A DNA stretch of 64,000 nucleotides, from assembly GCA_035549015.1 (NCBI GenBank), contig DASZRW010000042.1:1-64000 (forward strand), written 5' to 3'. Below the pieces are notes generated by a model. The model was not told the DNA's origin, did not search any database, and saw nothing but the letters and a program-made list of their open reading frames with translations. Source of the DNA: JAFDZV01 sp035549015 (GTDB lineage: Bacteria > Bacteroidota > Ignavibacteria > OLB7). The translations under genes and the position numbers were made by a program. This document shows, piece after piece, positions 53,394-62,141 of the stretch. Within the stretch, counting starts at the first letter, position 1. Every line of letters starts with the position of its first letter.

Positions 53394-55796
53394 ATGAAGA
53401 GATTCCTTCTGGCATATATGCTGCTGCTCGCCGCCGCGGCCGCGGCATCGGCGCAGAGCAATACGTCGATGAACATGACGCTGTTCGACAGCCTCAACCC
53501 CGTTCGAACCGATAGTCTTGGCCCGAACTCCGCGCTGTGGGGGTACGTTGCGCCGGACGGGCGTGAGTATGCACTGGTAGGGACGCAGATCGGTACGTCC
53601 ATCATCGACGTCACCGAGAAGCCGATCCGTCAGGTGGCATTCATTCCCGGACCGAAGAGCATCTGGCGCGAGATGAAGGTGTACAGGAACTACGCCTACA
53701 TCATCACCGAATCCGCGGACCCGGGGAAGGGCCTGCAGATTGTGGATCTCTCCGCTCTGCCGGCGAGCGCAACGCTGGTGCGTACGGATTCCACGGTCTT
53801 CAATCGCGCGCACACGGTGTTCATCAACGGCCACCGCCTGTATGCGATGGGAACCCAGGCGGAGGCCGGCGCCAACGGCGGCGTGATCATCTTCGATCTC
53901 GAACCGGACCCGCTTCATCCGCAGCGTATCGGACAGGTGAGCCCCTACTACTACCACGATGCATTCGAGCGGAACGATACGCTGCTCGGAGCGGCGATCT
54001 ACGGACAGGGGTGCGACATCTATGATATCCACGACCTTGCGAACCCGAAGCACCTGGCCACGATTCAATATCCGTACAGCGGCACGCACAACGCGGAGAT
54101 CACGAGCGACGGCGGCTACGTTGTTACGAGCGACGAGATCGGCAATACGCCGAAGACGATGAAGGTGTGGGACATCCACGATCTGAACAACATCACGAAG
54201 GTGGCGGAGTACACGCCGAACCCGGTGGACATCGTTCACAACGTTCACGTGCGCGGACGCTACATCGTTGCCGCCTGGTATACGGCCGGCGTGCGGATCA
54301 TCGACATGATCGATCCCGTGCATCCGCGCGAGGTGGGGTTCTATGACACCTATCCCGGCCCGTCGGACGGCTACAACGGCGTGTGGGAGGCCTACGGGTT
54401 CTTCCCTTCCGGCAAGGTGATCGCGGGAGACCGGCAGACGGGGCTCTATGTGCTGGAGTTCAACAAGACCACGGCCGGCTCCATCTCCGGTGTCATTCGC
54501 AACCGGGCCACGGGCGATCCGCTGCCGAACGCGACGATCACGATTCCCGAAACCGGCGAGACGATCACCGCCGGTCCGGCCGGTGAATACTACGTTGGCG
54601 GGCCGAACGGCGCGGCGCGCACGCTTCAGGTAAAGCGGTTCGGCTACGGCGACACCACCGAGGCGCTGACGCTCAATGGCGATGAGAAGCGTGACATCCA
54701 ACTGGATCCGCTGCAGTTCATCTCCGCGACGGTGACGGCGCACGACCGGCAGGGGGGCGAGATTCGTGACTTCGTATACGCGGTGGAGCCGTACATCCAC
54801 TCGGCCACCGCCCCCGGGGCGGTCGGCGCCCTTTCGCTTCCGCACGACTCGCTCTACACACTGGTGATCGCCAAGTGGGGATATGGCACCGAGCGCGTTC
54901 CGGTGCGCCTGACACAGAACAACCAGCAGGTGGATGTGGTGCTCCGCCGGCACTACCAGGATGATGCGACACTGGATCTGGGATGGAGCTATGCGGACCC
55001 GGGCGACAACGCTTCGACCGGCCGCTGGCTTCGGATGATTCCCTATCTGGCGTTCCCCGGTTCCGACTGGATCTTCCCGAAGTCCGAGCCTACCAACGGT
55101 CCGGACGGCTACGTGTTCCAGACCGGTGCCCCGTTCCACGACGCTCCGGCCCAGGAGAGCGACGTCAACGGCGGCGTTACCACGCTTACCTCGCCGGCGA
55201 TGGACCTCCGCGGGTATCCCCATCCCATCCTGGACTTCGACTACTGGTCCGTGTACTACAAGTCCGATTCCGTCCGCGATACCTTCCTGGTGCAGGTCTC
55301 CAACGACAACGGGGCAAGCTGGAAGACGGCCTTCAAGGATGTGGAGGGGCGCGCCGGCTGGAAGCACTGGGTGTTCGGTTTCGCGGACGTTGTGCCGGTC
55401 ACCGATTCGATGCGTGTTCGCTTCCGCACCAGTGATATCCTCAGCAAGGCATACGTGATGGCGGGGATGGACAACTTCGAGGTGAACGGCGGCGGCGAGC
55501 TTGGCGTGCCGGCGGCGCCCGGCGACGGCGCTGGGTTCTGCTCACTGGCGTTTGCGCCGAACCCGGTGCGCAGTACCGGAACGGTGACGGTGCGGATGGA
55601 GCAGGCGCTTCGCTCCGTTCATCTGGCGCTGGTCGACGCGCTGGGGCGTGAGGTGGAGACATTGCACGAGGGGCCGCTCGATGCCGGCGAACACCGGTAC
55701 AATGTGGGCGGGGCTCTGCCGGCGGGAAGCTACTTCGTCCGCGCCATCGGCTCGGAGGGCAGGGATGCCACGCTTGGCTTCGTGGTGACTCGCTGA
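53394..55796 (+). CDS. choice-of-anchor-B-type secreted propeller protein with sorting tail
   Basis: 800 residues from MKRFLLAYMLLLAAAAAASAQ (signal peptide). The first ~360 residues hold LVIVD-type repeats of the choice-of-anchor-B family (WGYVAPDGREYALVGTQIGT, QIVDLSALPAS, CDIYDIHDLANPKHLATI, VRIIDMIDPVHPREVGFYD). A carboxypeptidase-regulatory-like domain (GSISGVIRNRATGDPLPNAT), a second similar unit, and a galactose-binding-like sandwich (LDFDYWSVYYKSDSVRDT, NDNGASWKTAFKDVEGR) follow. Por-type tail from LAFAPNPVRSTGTVTV ends GFVVTR. Exported to the surface by inference; ligand unknown. Begins 106 bases after the heme-propeller gene. Confidence 0.87.
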   Translation: MKRFLLAYMLLLAAAAAASAQSNTSMNMTLFDSLNPVRTDSLGPNSALWGYVAPDGREYALVGTQIGTSIIDVTEKPIRQVAFIPGPKSIWREMKVYRNYAYIITESADPGKGLQIVDLSALPASATLVRTDSTVFNRAHTVFINGHRLYAMGTQAEAGANGGVIIFDLEPDPLHPQRIGQVSPYYYHDAFERNDTLLGAAIYGQGCDIYDIHDLANPKHLATIQYPYSGTHNAEITSDGGYVVTSDEIGNTPKTMKVWDIHDLNNITKVAEYTPNPVDIVHNVHVRGRYIVAAWYTAGVRIIDMIDPVHPREVGFYDTYPGPSDGYNGVWEAYGFFPSGKVIAGDRQTGLYVLEFNKTTAGSISGVIRNRATGDPLPNATITIPETGETITAGPAGEYYVGGPNGAARTLQVKRFGYGDTTEALTLNGDEKRDIQLDPLQFISATVTAHDRQGGEIRDFVYAVEPYIHSATAPGAVGALSLPHDSLYTLVIAKWGYGTERVPVRLTQNNQQVDVVLRRHYQDDATLDLGWSYADPGDNASTGRWLRMIPYLAFPGSDWIFPKSEPTNGPDGYVFQTGAPFHDAPAQESDVNGGVTTLTSPAMDLRGYPHPILDFDYWSVYYKSDSVRDTFLVQVSNDNGASWKTAFKDVEGRAGWKHWVFGFADVVPVTDSMRVRFRTSDILSKAYVMAGMDNFEVNGGGELGVPAAPGDGAGFCSLAFAPNPVRSTGTVTVRMEQALRSVHLALVDALGREVETLHEGPLDAGEHRYNVGGALPAGSYFVRAIGSEGRDATLGFVVTR

Positions 55797-55840
55797 GCAT
55801 GCCCGCGCAGCGAGCGCGCCGGCGCACGCACGTATATCGA

Positions 55841-55877
55841 AACGAACAGGCCCATCATGTGATGTGGCCTGTTCGTT
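55841..55877. terminator. bidirectional terminator
   Basis: Inverted repeat AACGAACAGGCC / GGCCTGTTCGTT with partial pairing inside the loop and T/A tracts at the ends, between the convergent anchor-B and foldase genes. Confidence 0.85.
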
Positions 55878-55908
55878 TTCGTGCCTTCGACGGCAGTTCG
55901 TTTCGCGA

Positions 55909-58086
55909 TCAGCGCTGCCCTGCCGCGCCCGGGGAATCGCCTGGGGTTGCGCCCGGACGCAGGTCCTGCACGACGGCGTAGTCGCGCGCCTTCTGCAGCA
56001 TCGTGCGGAGCAGTTCGCGCCGGTACCGCTCGCGGTAGTCGGCCGTGAACGCGGCGCGGTCGCGGTCGTAGTCGCTGGCGGTTGGTGCCTTCTGCCTCTG
56101 GATCACGCGAAGGAAATAGTAGGCATGCGTTCCGCGTACGGGGCCGGAGACGCCGCCGTCCGGTGTTTTCTCCATGAGGGAATCGAGGATGGTCACGGCT
56201 TCGTCCGGCGGCGACTGCAGCGGCTGGTTCTGGATCATGAACGACTCCGCGTTCGGTGCGGACCAGCGTATGATACCAACCGTCATCTCCGGCGTAAGCG
56301 TGTCGCGCAGGTGCATCATGATCGGCTTCAGATAGTCCAGCTGCTTCGCGCGGCGTACGTGCGTGTAGACGAAGTTCTCCCGAATTTTCTCGTACGGTGC
56401 AACGCCGGTTGGATAGGAGTAGAGGATCCTCGCAATCATCACGCGATCGTACGGAAGCGTGATCACCGCGATATCACCCGTCTCCCCGTTGAACGCGAAG
56501 TTGGCGGGGGAGAGAGCATCGCCGTACACGTTCAGGCGCCGGAGCATCGAAGTGTCCGTGACGGAACGTGGATACTTCGCCCTCAGCGCATGGAACATCG
56601 AGTCGTTCGCGGTATGGTTCTGCACCGCACGGGCGAACGCTGCAGCATCGGCACGTGCCTCGTCCATCGCCTCGTGCGATGCGCCGAACGGAAAACGAAG
56701 CTCGCGTATCCGATATCCGGTGGTCACCTTGTCGTTCACCCATATCAGGTGATAGCCGAAGCGGGTGCGCACCGGCCCCACAACCTGGTTCAGCGGGGCG
56801 CCGAATGCGGCGCTGTCGAACTGTGCCACGGAGCCTCCGCGCCTGAAGAAGCCGAGATCCCCGCCATCCTTTGCAGTGCCGTCCTCGCTGTAGTAGTGCA
56901 CGGCCTGAAGGAAGACATCCTCGCTCACGATCTTTTCCTTGAGCGCGTTCATGAGGGTGACGATGGAATGCTCCTGCGCCGTATCCCCCTCCTGCACCTT
57001 CATCAACACGTGGCGTGCGCGGAGAATCGTGTCCTTCAGCGACACGGTATCATCGATGAAGAGCATGATGTTCTCCTGATCCACCACATAGGGCCCGATC
57101 ATCTCTCCCGGCTTTGCATGACGCAGGGCATCGCGCGTAATCGCCGGCACCTGCAGAAGGGAGACGGGCTGCGCGGGGAAACGATTGGGGGGCATTCCCT
57201 TGAGGAGTGTGCTCACGATCTGCGAGCGTTCGCTCCCGGGGGCGTTCATCACCGCCGAGCGCACATCGGCGATCTTCTGCTTCAGTTCCGCGCTGTCCTT
57301 CGGCAGCGGAACCACCGGAAGGATGATGGCCGCAACCTGCCGTGCGCTTGCGAAGCGGTAATCCTCCTGATGGGAGTCGTACCATGCGCGCGCCTCCGGC
57401 TCGGCGACATGAACCAGCGAGTCCGGTACGGTGGAATGCAGAACGCGAATGAAGGAGCCGGTGAACCTGGTATTCTCCGCGAAGTAGCGAGCCCTGATCA
57501 TCGCCTCGGTAAGCGGCTTCTCCTTCAGAAGCTCATCCATCAACCGGCTGCGCAGCATCTGCGCCTGGGTATAATCGATCACCTTGTTGAGATCGGACTT
57601 CCACTGCGCCACCATCGCATCGCGCGGCATCGTGGGGTTGACAAGCTGGGCGATCTTCTCCGGATGAACCACCACTTCCCGATAGACATCCTCGTGAAAG
57701 GTGCCGGAGCCGTCCACGAACGGAGCCTTTATGAAGTCCGGCGGGTCGTTCAGAAGACTGCGGCGGGCATCCTCACGCGATATGTTGATGTTGCGCCTGG
57801 CCGCCTCCTGCCGGACCAGTTCATCGTCGATGAGCTGCAGCACCAGCGAATCCTCGGTGGCCTGGTTCATCACGGTATCCATCCCGAGGCGGCGCTGGTA
57901 ACTGATCTGATCGTGATACCAGTTGGCATACAGGTACCATGGGATGCCGTGGCCGTTCACGACGACAACGGATCGTTCGTTCTCCGGCGGCTTCCCCTTG
58001 GGTGCGTGCCCTTTCTGCCCCCATGCGGGGAGGGCAACCATGAACATGATGAGGAGCACGAGAACGATGGAGGAACGTCGATTCAT
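55909..58086 (-). CDS. periplasmic parvulin-type peptidyl-prolyl isomerase (SurA/PpiD-like)
   Basis: 725 residues. N-terminal hydrophobic stretch VLVLLIMFMVALPAWG (signal peptide or anchor), then a SurA-type N-terminal helical region (about 38-200: VVVVNGHGIPWYLYANWYHD, DDELVRQEAARRNINISRED). A parvulin domain spans 355-453 (RARHVLMKVQEGDTAQEHS, YYSEDGTAKDGGDLGFFRRG, VVGPVRTRFGYHLIWVND); a region around 225-350 looks like a degenerate first parvulin unit, and a helical C-terminal part follows. Folds outer-membrane proteins in the periplasm, fitting the many barrels and exported proteins here. Longer than SurA. Confidence 0.9.
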   Translation of the reverse strand: MNRRSSIVLVLLIMFMVALPAWGQKGHAPKGKPPENERSVVVVNGHGIPWYLYANWYHDQISYQRRLGMDTVMNQATEDSLVLQLIDDELVRQEAARRNINISREDARRSLLNDPPDFIKAPFVDGSGTFHEDVYREVVVHPEKIAQLVNPTMPRDAMVAQWKSDLNKVIDYTQAQMLRSRLMDELLKEKPLTEAMIRARYFAENTRFTGSFIRVLHSTVPDSLVHVAEPEARAWYDSHQEDYRFASARQVAAIILPVVPLPKDSAELKQKIADVRSAVMNAPGSERSQIVSTLLKGMPPNRFPAQPVSLLQVPAITRDALRHAKPGEMIGPYVVDQENIMLFIDDTVSLKDTILRARHVLMKVQEGDTAQEHSIVTLMNALKEKIVSEDVFLQAVHYYSEDGTAKDGGDLGFFRRGGSVAQFDSAAFGAPLNQVVGPVRTRFGYHLIWVNDKVTTGYRIRELRFPFGASHEAMDEARADAAAFARAVQNHTANDSMFHALRAKYPRSVTDTSMLRRLNVYGDALSPANFAFNGETGDIAVITLPYDRVMIARILYSYPTGVAPYEKIRENFVYTHVRRAKQLDYLKPIMMHLRDTLTPEMTVGIIRWSAPNAESFMIQNQPLQSPPDEAVTILDSLMEKTPDGGVSGPVRGTHAYYFLRVIQRQKAPTASDYDRDRAAFTADYRERYRRELLRTMLQKARDYAVVQDLRPGATPGDSPGAAGQR

Positions 58087-58312
58087 AGAGCGTAGTCCGA
58101 TTCCGGATTATGGCCGGAGTGCGGTGATTGTTGGCGTCCGGCCATGACAGGGCATGGTATGCATTACCGCAAAGAGCGGAAACATACCTCCGGTGAATAC
58201 CTCGGGGAAAGGGAAAAACAGGGCCGTAAACGGAACGGCTGGCGCGCCGCACCGGAATGGGTGCACGCGGCCAGCTGGTGTGAGTGGGAGCCGGATTCGG
58301 CGGCCCGCGTTA

Positions 58313-59500
58313 CTACAGATTCGGGCGGACGAGTTTGGCTACCGGGGCAAACGTGCCGGCGGCCTTCTCCTTGTAGCGCGCGATGATCCGGCGAACATAG
58401 TCGCGCGTTTCGGCAAACGGCGGAATGCCGCGATACTTCTCCACATTGCCGGGGCCGGCGTTGTAGCCGGCGAGCGCGAACTCCACGTTCCCCTTGAATC
58501 GGCTCAGGAGCATCTTCAGATAGCGCACGCCCCCTTCGATTGCCTGATGCGGGTCGTTCGGGTTGGTGACGCCGAGCATCTCCGCCGTTCCCGGGATCAT
58601 CTGCGCAAGCCCCATCGCGCTATCCACGGAGATGGCGTTGGGATTGAAGTTGGATTCCTGCTGCAGCAGCGCCGCCACCAGATGCGGATCGATCTGATAC
58701 TTCATGCTGACCCGCTGGATCAGATCGCGGAACGGAACCTTCCAGGTCATCTCCACGACGGCATCGGGTCCCTCCGCGATCAGCTCGCCGCGCGGCCTGA
58801 ACGCCCGCTCCTGAACTTCCACGCTGGTCTTGTTCAGCAGGCTGCTCGTCCTGCTCCCGCGCTTCCCTTCCACGGTTGCCGACGGGGTCCAGATCATCAC
58901 CGTTACCAGCGCATTGCCAACCTGCTTCACGGCACGTGCCACTGTCAACGTCGCTCCCTCGTTCTCGCTCAGGGGAGTACGATGCACCTTGAAGTCGAAG
59001 CCGTACTCGCGGCGGTACCACTCCATCAGCGAGGCTACGGAGGAGTCCGAACGATAGAGCCGCGACAGCGTTGCCGAGGGAATGCCGGGCATCGTTCCAG
59101 AACCTGCCTCCGCGCGGGTCTTCAGGCGAAAGGGGGGCGCAATGATTGCCGGACGGTTGGGTGTGGAGAGTATGCGCAGATATTCGGTCTGCGGATAGAA
59201 GTCGAGATAGGCGTCAGCTACCTGCGCCATCGTGCCGCGCTCCTGATTCAGCGCGCTGTTGTACCGGCGCGTCTCGGAGAGTGCACTGTAGGCAACCTTT
59301 GAAGCGTGCTCCACCGAGCCGCGCGAGAGAGCCGAGTACTCGGCCGCGCTGTTCTCGCTGAAGAGGGGCGCTTCATCCATACAGGGAGCCGACACACCGG
59401 GCGTCTGGGCGATCGCGTTCCGCGCAAGCAGAACCGCCGCCGCCAGGGTGAGCCCCAGTTGGAGATAATGTTTCGTAGTTCGTGTCAAGGCATTCAACAT
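58313..59500 (-). CDS. lytic transglycosylase (SLT domain)
   Basis: 395 residues from MLNALTRTTKHYLQLGLTLA, which gives a signal peptide ending NAIAQ. The middle region is helical with an unrecognised alpha/beta part (EWYRREYGFDFKVHRTPLSE). The C-terminal ~130 residues are a goose-lysozyme-like SLT domain: catalytic Glu in LLQQESNFNPNAISVDSAM, GLAQMIPGTAEMLGV, DPHQAIEGGVRYLKMLL, ALAGYNAGPGNVEKY, ETRDYVRRI. Cuts peptidoglycan glycan strands in the periplasm. The in-frame extension to 59701 is not needed. Confidence 0.92.
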   Translation of the reverse strand: MLNALTRTTKHYLQLGLTLAAAVLLARNAIAQTPGVSAPCMDEAPLFSENSAAEYSALSRGSVEHASKVAYSALSETRRYNSALNQERGTMAQVADAYLDFYPQTEYLRILSTPNRPAIIAPPFRLKTRAEAGSGTMPGIPSATLSRLYRSDSSVASLMEWYRREYGFDFKVHRTPLSENEGATLTVARAVKQVGNALVTVMIWTPSATVEGKRGSRTSSLLNKTSVEVQERAFRPRGELIAEGPDAVVEMTWKVPFRDLIQRVSMKYQIDPHLVAALLQQESNFNPNAISVDSAMGLAQMIPGTAEMLGVTNPNDPHQAIEGGVRYLKMLLSRFKGNVEFALAGYNAGPGNVEKYRGIPPFAETRDYVRRIIARYKEKAAGTFAPVAKLVRPNL

Positions 59501-59829
59501 TGGTCGCGACAGAGCAGACCCCGGGGTCAGGGCCGGCCATGGAACATCGAGATTACGAAGGGCACGACTTTCATCAAAGGACAAAACGGTCAAGTTCCGT
59601 TCATACCGCCCGATTGGATCCGGGCGTGAGATCAACAATACCGCCGAATCCATGAGATGGTTACAACGCTTCGGCGTTTGATACGGTTTGCGGACGTTCA
59701 TCCGCCACCGGGCCCTGTACGTTCAGGCCGCCCGCCGGCAGGCACCGGGCCGGAACCTCTCCGCGAAAATGCGGTCCGGGGTTCGCAGGCCGCGGAATCT
59801 TGGCATCAACTTCATATTATGGTGTTTCC
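59501..59829. other. divergent promoter region
   Basis: 329 bases between the lytic transglycosylase (-) and the small acidic protein (+). No gene and no clear structural element recognised. Confidence 0.45.
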
Positions 59830-60135
59830 ATGAACACTTCCGATTGGATCGACCGCCTGAGAGACGATGAATCCCTGACCGGGGAGCTGCCCGATGATGT
59901 GGCCGCCCGCCTTCTGGCCTGGGGGGAACAGCGGCTTGCAGCCTGTGCCACCGAGGAGGAGGCGCGTGCCGTGTTTGCGGATGTTCGCGCCGTTGCACGT
60001 GCTGCCGGCCGGGGGGAGGAGCTGGATGGGCTGCTCGCCGGCCGTGACCAACATCGCGGAGGCTCCGTGGAGGAACCCGGGAAGCGCGCCGGGGGATCCG
60101 CGCACGCTGATGCAACCGAAGGTGAGAAGGAATGA
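59830..60135 (+). CDS. small acidic protein coupled to PLD lipoprotein
   Basis: 101 residues from MNTSDWIDRLRDDESL. No family recognised; acidic, helical over residues 1-70 (LPDDVAARLLAWGEQRLAAC, EEARAVFADVRAVARAAG), then a charged Gly/Glu-rich tail. No signal peptide or membrane helix. Its stop codon overlaps the next start (ATGA), so the two genes are translationally coupled. The coupling and the codon pattern support a real gene. A cytosolic partner or regulator of the downstream protein is possible but unproven. Confidence 0.68.
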   Translation: MNTSDWIDRLRDDESLTGELPDDVAARLLAWGEQRLAACATEEEARAVFADVRAVARAAGRGEELDGLLAGRDQHRGGSVEEPGKRAGGSAHADATEGEKE

Positions 60136-61355
60136 ACCACGAATTATCGGAACGCTCGAACGGCCAGCCACCTCCCCTCTCCACAACCTGGCGAGCCGGG
60201 GCGTTGATTGTGATGGTGACGATTGCAGCGTCGCTTTCATGCTGCCAATCGGAGAAATCACCCCGTGAGAGCGGGCGCGCCGGTAGGAAGGAGGGGCGCA
60301 CGGCGCCGGGGCCCGGTCCGGCAGCGGACACAGCGTCCCCTGTGAGCGCGGTGAACGGGGAGATCTCGGTCTTCTTCAGCAATGCGTACGCCAACAACCC
60401 GAAGGTCGGGGAGAACGATCCGAACAACATCGATCGTCACCTTGCGGACGTTATCACTCATGCGCGCTCCACCGTGGATTGCGCCTTCTTCGAGCTGAAG
60501 TGCGAGCGGATTGCCGCGGCGCTGATAGCAGCGAAGCAACGAGGGGTGCGCGTTCGTCTGGTCGCCGATTCCGATTTCCGGGAGGATGCCGAGATGCAGG
60601 AGGTGCTGGCCGCACGGATTCCGGTTGTGTTCGACGAGCGAAGCGCGTTCATGCACGACAAGTTCGTCATCGCCGATGCCGTACTCGTCTGGACCGGTTC
60701 CTACAATGCCACGGACAATTGTTCCTACCGAAACAACAACAACGCATTGCTTCTCCATTCGGCGGAGCTTGCCGAGAACTACACGGCGGAGTTCGAGGAG
60801 ATGTTCAACGACGGCAAGTTCGGCCCGCGATCTCCATCGGCCACGCCGCACTCCTTCGTGAAGCTTGGCGATGCCGATGTCTACAACTATTTCGGTCCGG
60901 AGGATGAACCTCAGACCAAGATCCTCCGCTTTCTGAAGGCGGCGAAGCAGAGCGTTCACTTCCTGGCGTTCAGCTTCACCGATCAGGATATCGGCTCCGT
61001 GCTCGTGGAACGCCATCAGAACGGCGTTCAGGTGGAAGGTGTGGTGGAGCGGCGAAACTCCGACGCGCGCGGCGCGCAGATGGGCCCGCTCATGGCCGCA
61101 GGCATTCCGGTGCTGCAGGATGGCAACACCTACGTGATGCATCACAAGGTGTTCGTGATCGACGGCACCTGGACCATCACGGGGAGCTACAACTTCACAT
61201 CCTCCGGTGCGAACCAGAACGACGAGAACGTTCTGGTGATTCGCAGTCCCGCCGTGGCGCGTGCATTCGAGGGGGAGTATCAGCGCATCAAACGGATGGC
61301 GCAGCAAAGTCCTGTGGTGCATGTGAATGCGCGAGCGGGTGCAACCAATCAGTAG
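60132..61355 (+). CDS. phospholipase D-type lipoprotein (two HKD motifs)
   Basis: 407 residues. Signal segment AGALIVMVTIAASLSCC looks like a lipoprotein signal with Cys-Cys at the cleavage site. A Gly/Pro-rich linker is followed by two PLD repeats: FFELKCERIAAALIAAKQRG with HDKFVIADAVLVWTGSYNAT, then FLAFSFTDQDIGSVLVERHQ with HHKVFVIDGTWTITGSYNFT. Both HxK(x)4D sites are intact, so it should be an active phosphodiesterase of the PLD clan (phospholipase, nuclease or cardiolipin-synthase-like chemistry). Secreted to the periplasm or outer membrane. Resembles PLDc_2-type nucleases more than lipid enzymes. Confidence 0.88.
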   Translation: MNHELSERSNGQPPPLSTTWRAGALIVMVTIAASLSCCQSEKSPRESGRAGRKEGRTAPGPGPAADTASPVSAVNGEISVFFSNAYANNPKVGENDPNNIDRHLADVITHARSTVDCAFFELKCERIAAALIAAKQRGVRVRLVADSDFREDAEMQEVLAARIPVVFDERSAFMHDKFVIADAVLVWTGSYNATDNCSYRNNNNALLLHSAELAENYTAEFEEMFNDGKFGPRSPSATPHSFVKLGDADVYNYFGPEDEPQTKILRFLKAAKQSVHFLAFSFTDQDIGSVLVERHQNGVQVEGVVERRNSDARGAQMGPLMAAGIPVLQDGNTYVMHHKVFVIDGTWTITGSYNFTSSGANQNDENVLVIRSPAVARAFEGEYQRIKRMAQQSPVVHVNARAGATNQ

Positions 61356-61371
61356 TGCTGCCGTTTGTCAC

Positions 61372-62061
61372 ATGATTCGCTCGGCAACCCCTCCGGTCAC
61401 GACGTTGACGGTGTTCTCCTTCGCGCCGCGCATGCGGGCGTGGGCGTTCGTACAGATGGGGCTGGCCCGTCCGCTGCTGCGGAGCGTGCCCGGCATGCGC
61501 TTTCGCAAACTTCTCGGCACCGGCCGGGGAATCGGGTTTACGCTTCGTCCGGACTGGGGCCGGTATGCCCTGCTTGCTGTATGGGATTCCGAGGAGGACG
61601 CCGGCGTATTCCTCCGCTCGTCGCGGTTCATGGAGCGCTACCGTCGCCGCGCGATGCATGAGTGGACGACGATTCTGAAAACCATCTCCGCGCACGGTGC
61701 GTGGGACGGGCTCAATCCCTTCCTTCCTTCGGGCGCCTCCAGCGATGACGGCCGCGTAGGCGTGCTTACCAGGGCAACCATCCGTCCGGGGCGTCTCCGG
61801 CCGTTCTGGAAGATGGTTGCGCCGATCAGCGAGGCACTGGAGCGTGCGGAGGGGCTCGAGTGCTCCATCGGAATCGGCGAGATTCCGTTCATCCGGCAGG
61901 CCACGCTCTCCATATGGAGCGATCACGACGCCATGAAGCGCTTTGCCTACGCCGATCCGGTACATCGCGGCGTGGTGGAGCGAACGCGCGCGGAGTCCTG
62001 GTATGCCGAGGAGCTCTTCGCCCGCTTTGCAGTGATCCACGTTAGCGGACAATTGCGATAA
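61372..62061 (+). CDS. spheroidene monooxygenase-like protein (CrtA family)
   Basis: 229 residues from MIRSATPPVTTLTVFSFAP. The family core is clear: WAFVQMGLARPLLRSVPGMR, FRKLLGTGRGIGFTLRPDWG, RYALLAVWDSEEDAGVF, then the duplicated second half (GVLTRATIRPGRLRPFWKMV, IGEIPFIRQATLSIWSD, WYAEELFARFAVI). CrtA of phototrophs is a heme oxygenase that makes keto-carotenoids; family members also occur in non-phototrophs with unknown substrates. No carotenoid gene is present here, so the substrate is open. 16 bases after the PLD gene, possibly the same transcript. Confidence 0.85.
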   Translation: MIRSATPPVTTLTVFSFAPRMRAWAFVQMGLARPLLRSVPGMRFRKLLGTGRGIGFTLRPDWGRYALLAVWDSEEDAGVFLRSSRFMERYRRRAMHEWTTILKTISAHGAWDGLNPFLPSGASSDDGRVGVLTRATIRPGRLRPFWKMVAPISEALERAEGLECSIGIGEIPFIRQATLSIWSDHDAMKRFAYADPVHRGVVERTRAESWYAEELFARFAVIHVSGQLR

Positions 62062-62141
62062 TTGCGGAGAGCATCTCTCCTCGTCGCTCGCGCACGCGGC
62101 CGTGCCCGGCGATTGATCCATCCTTCTTCGTTCACTGACCG

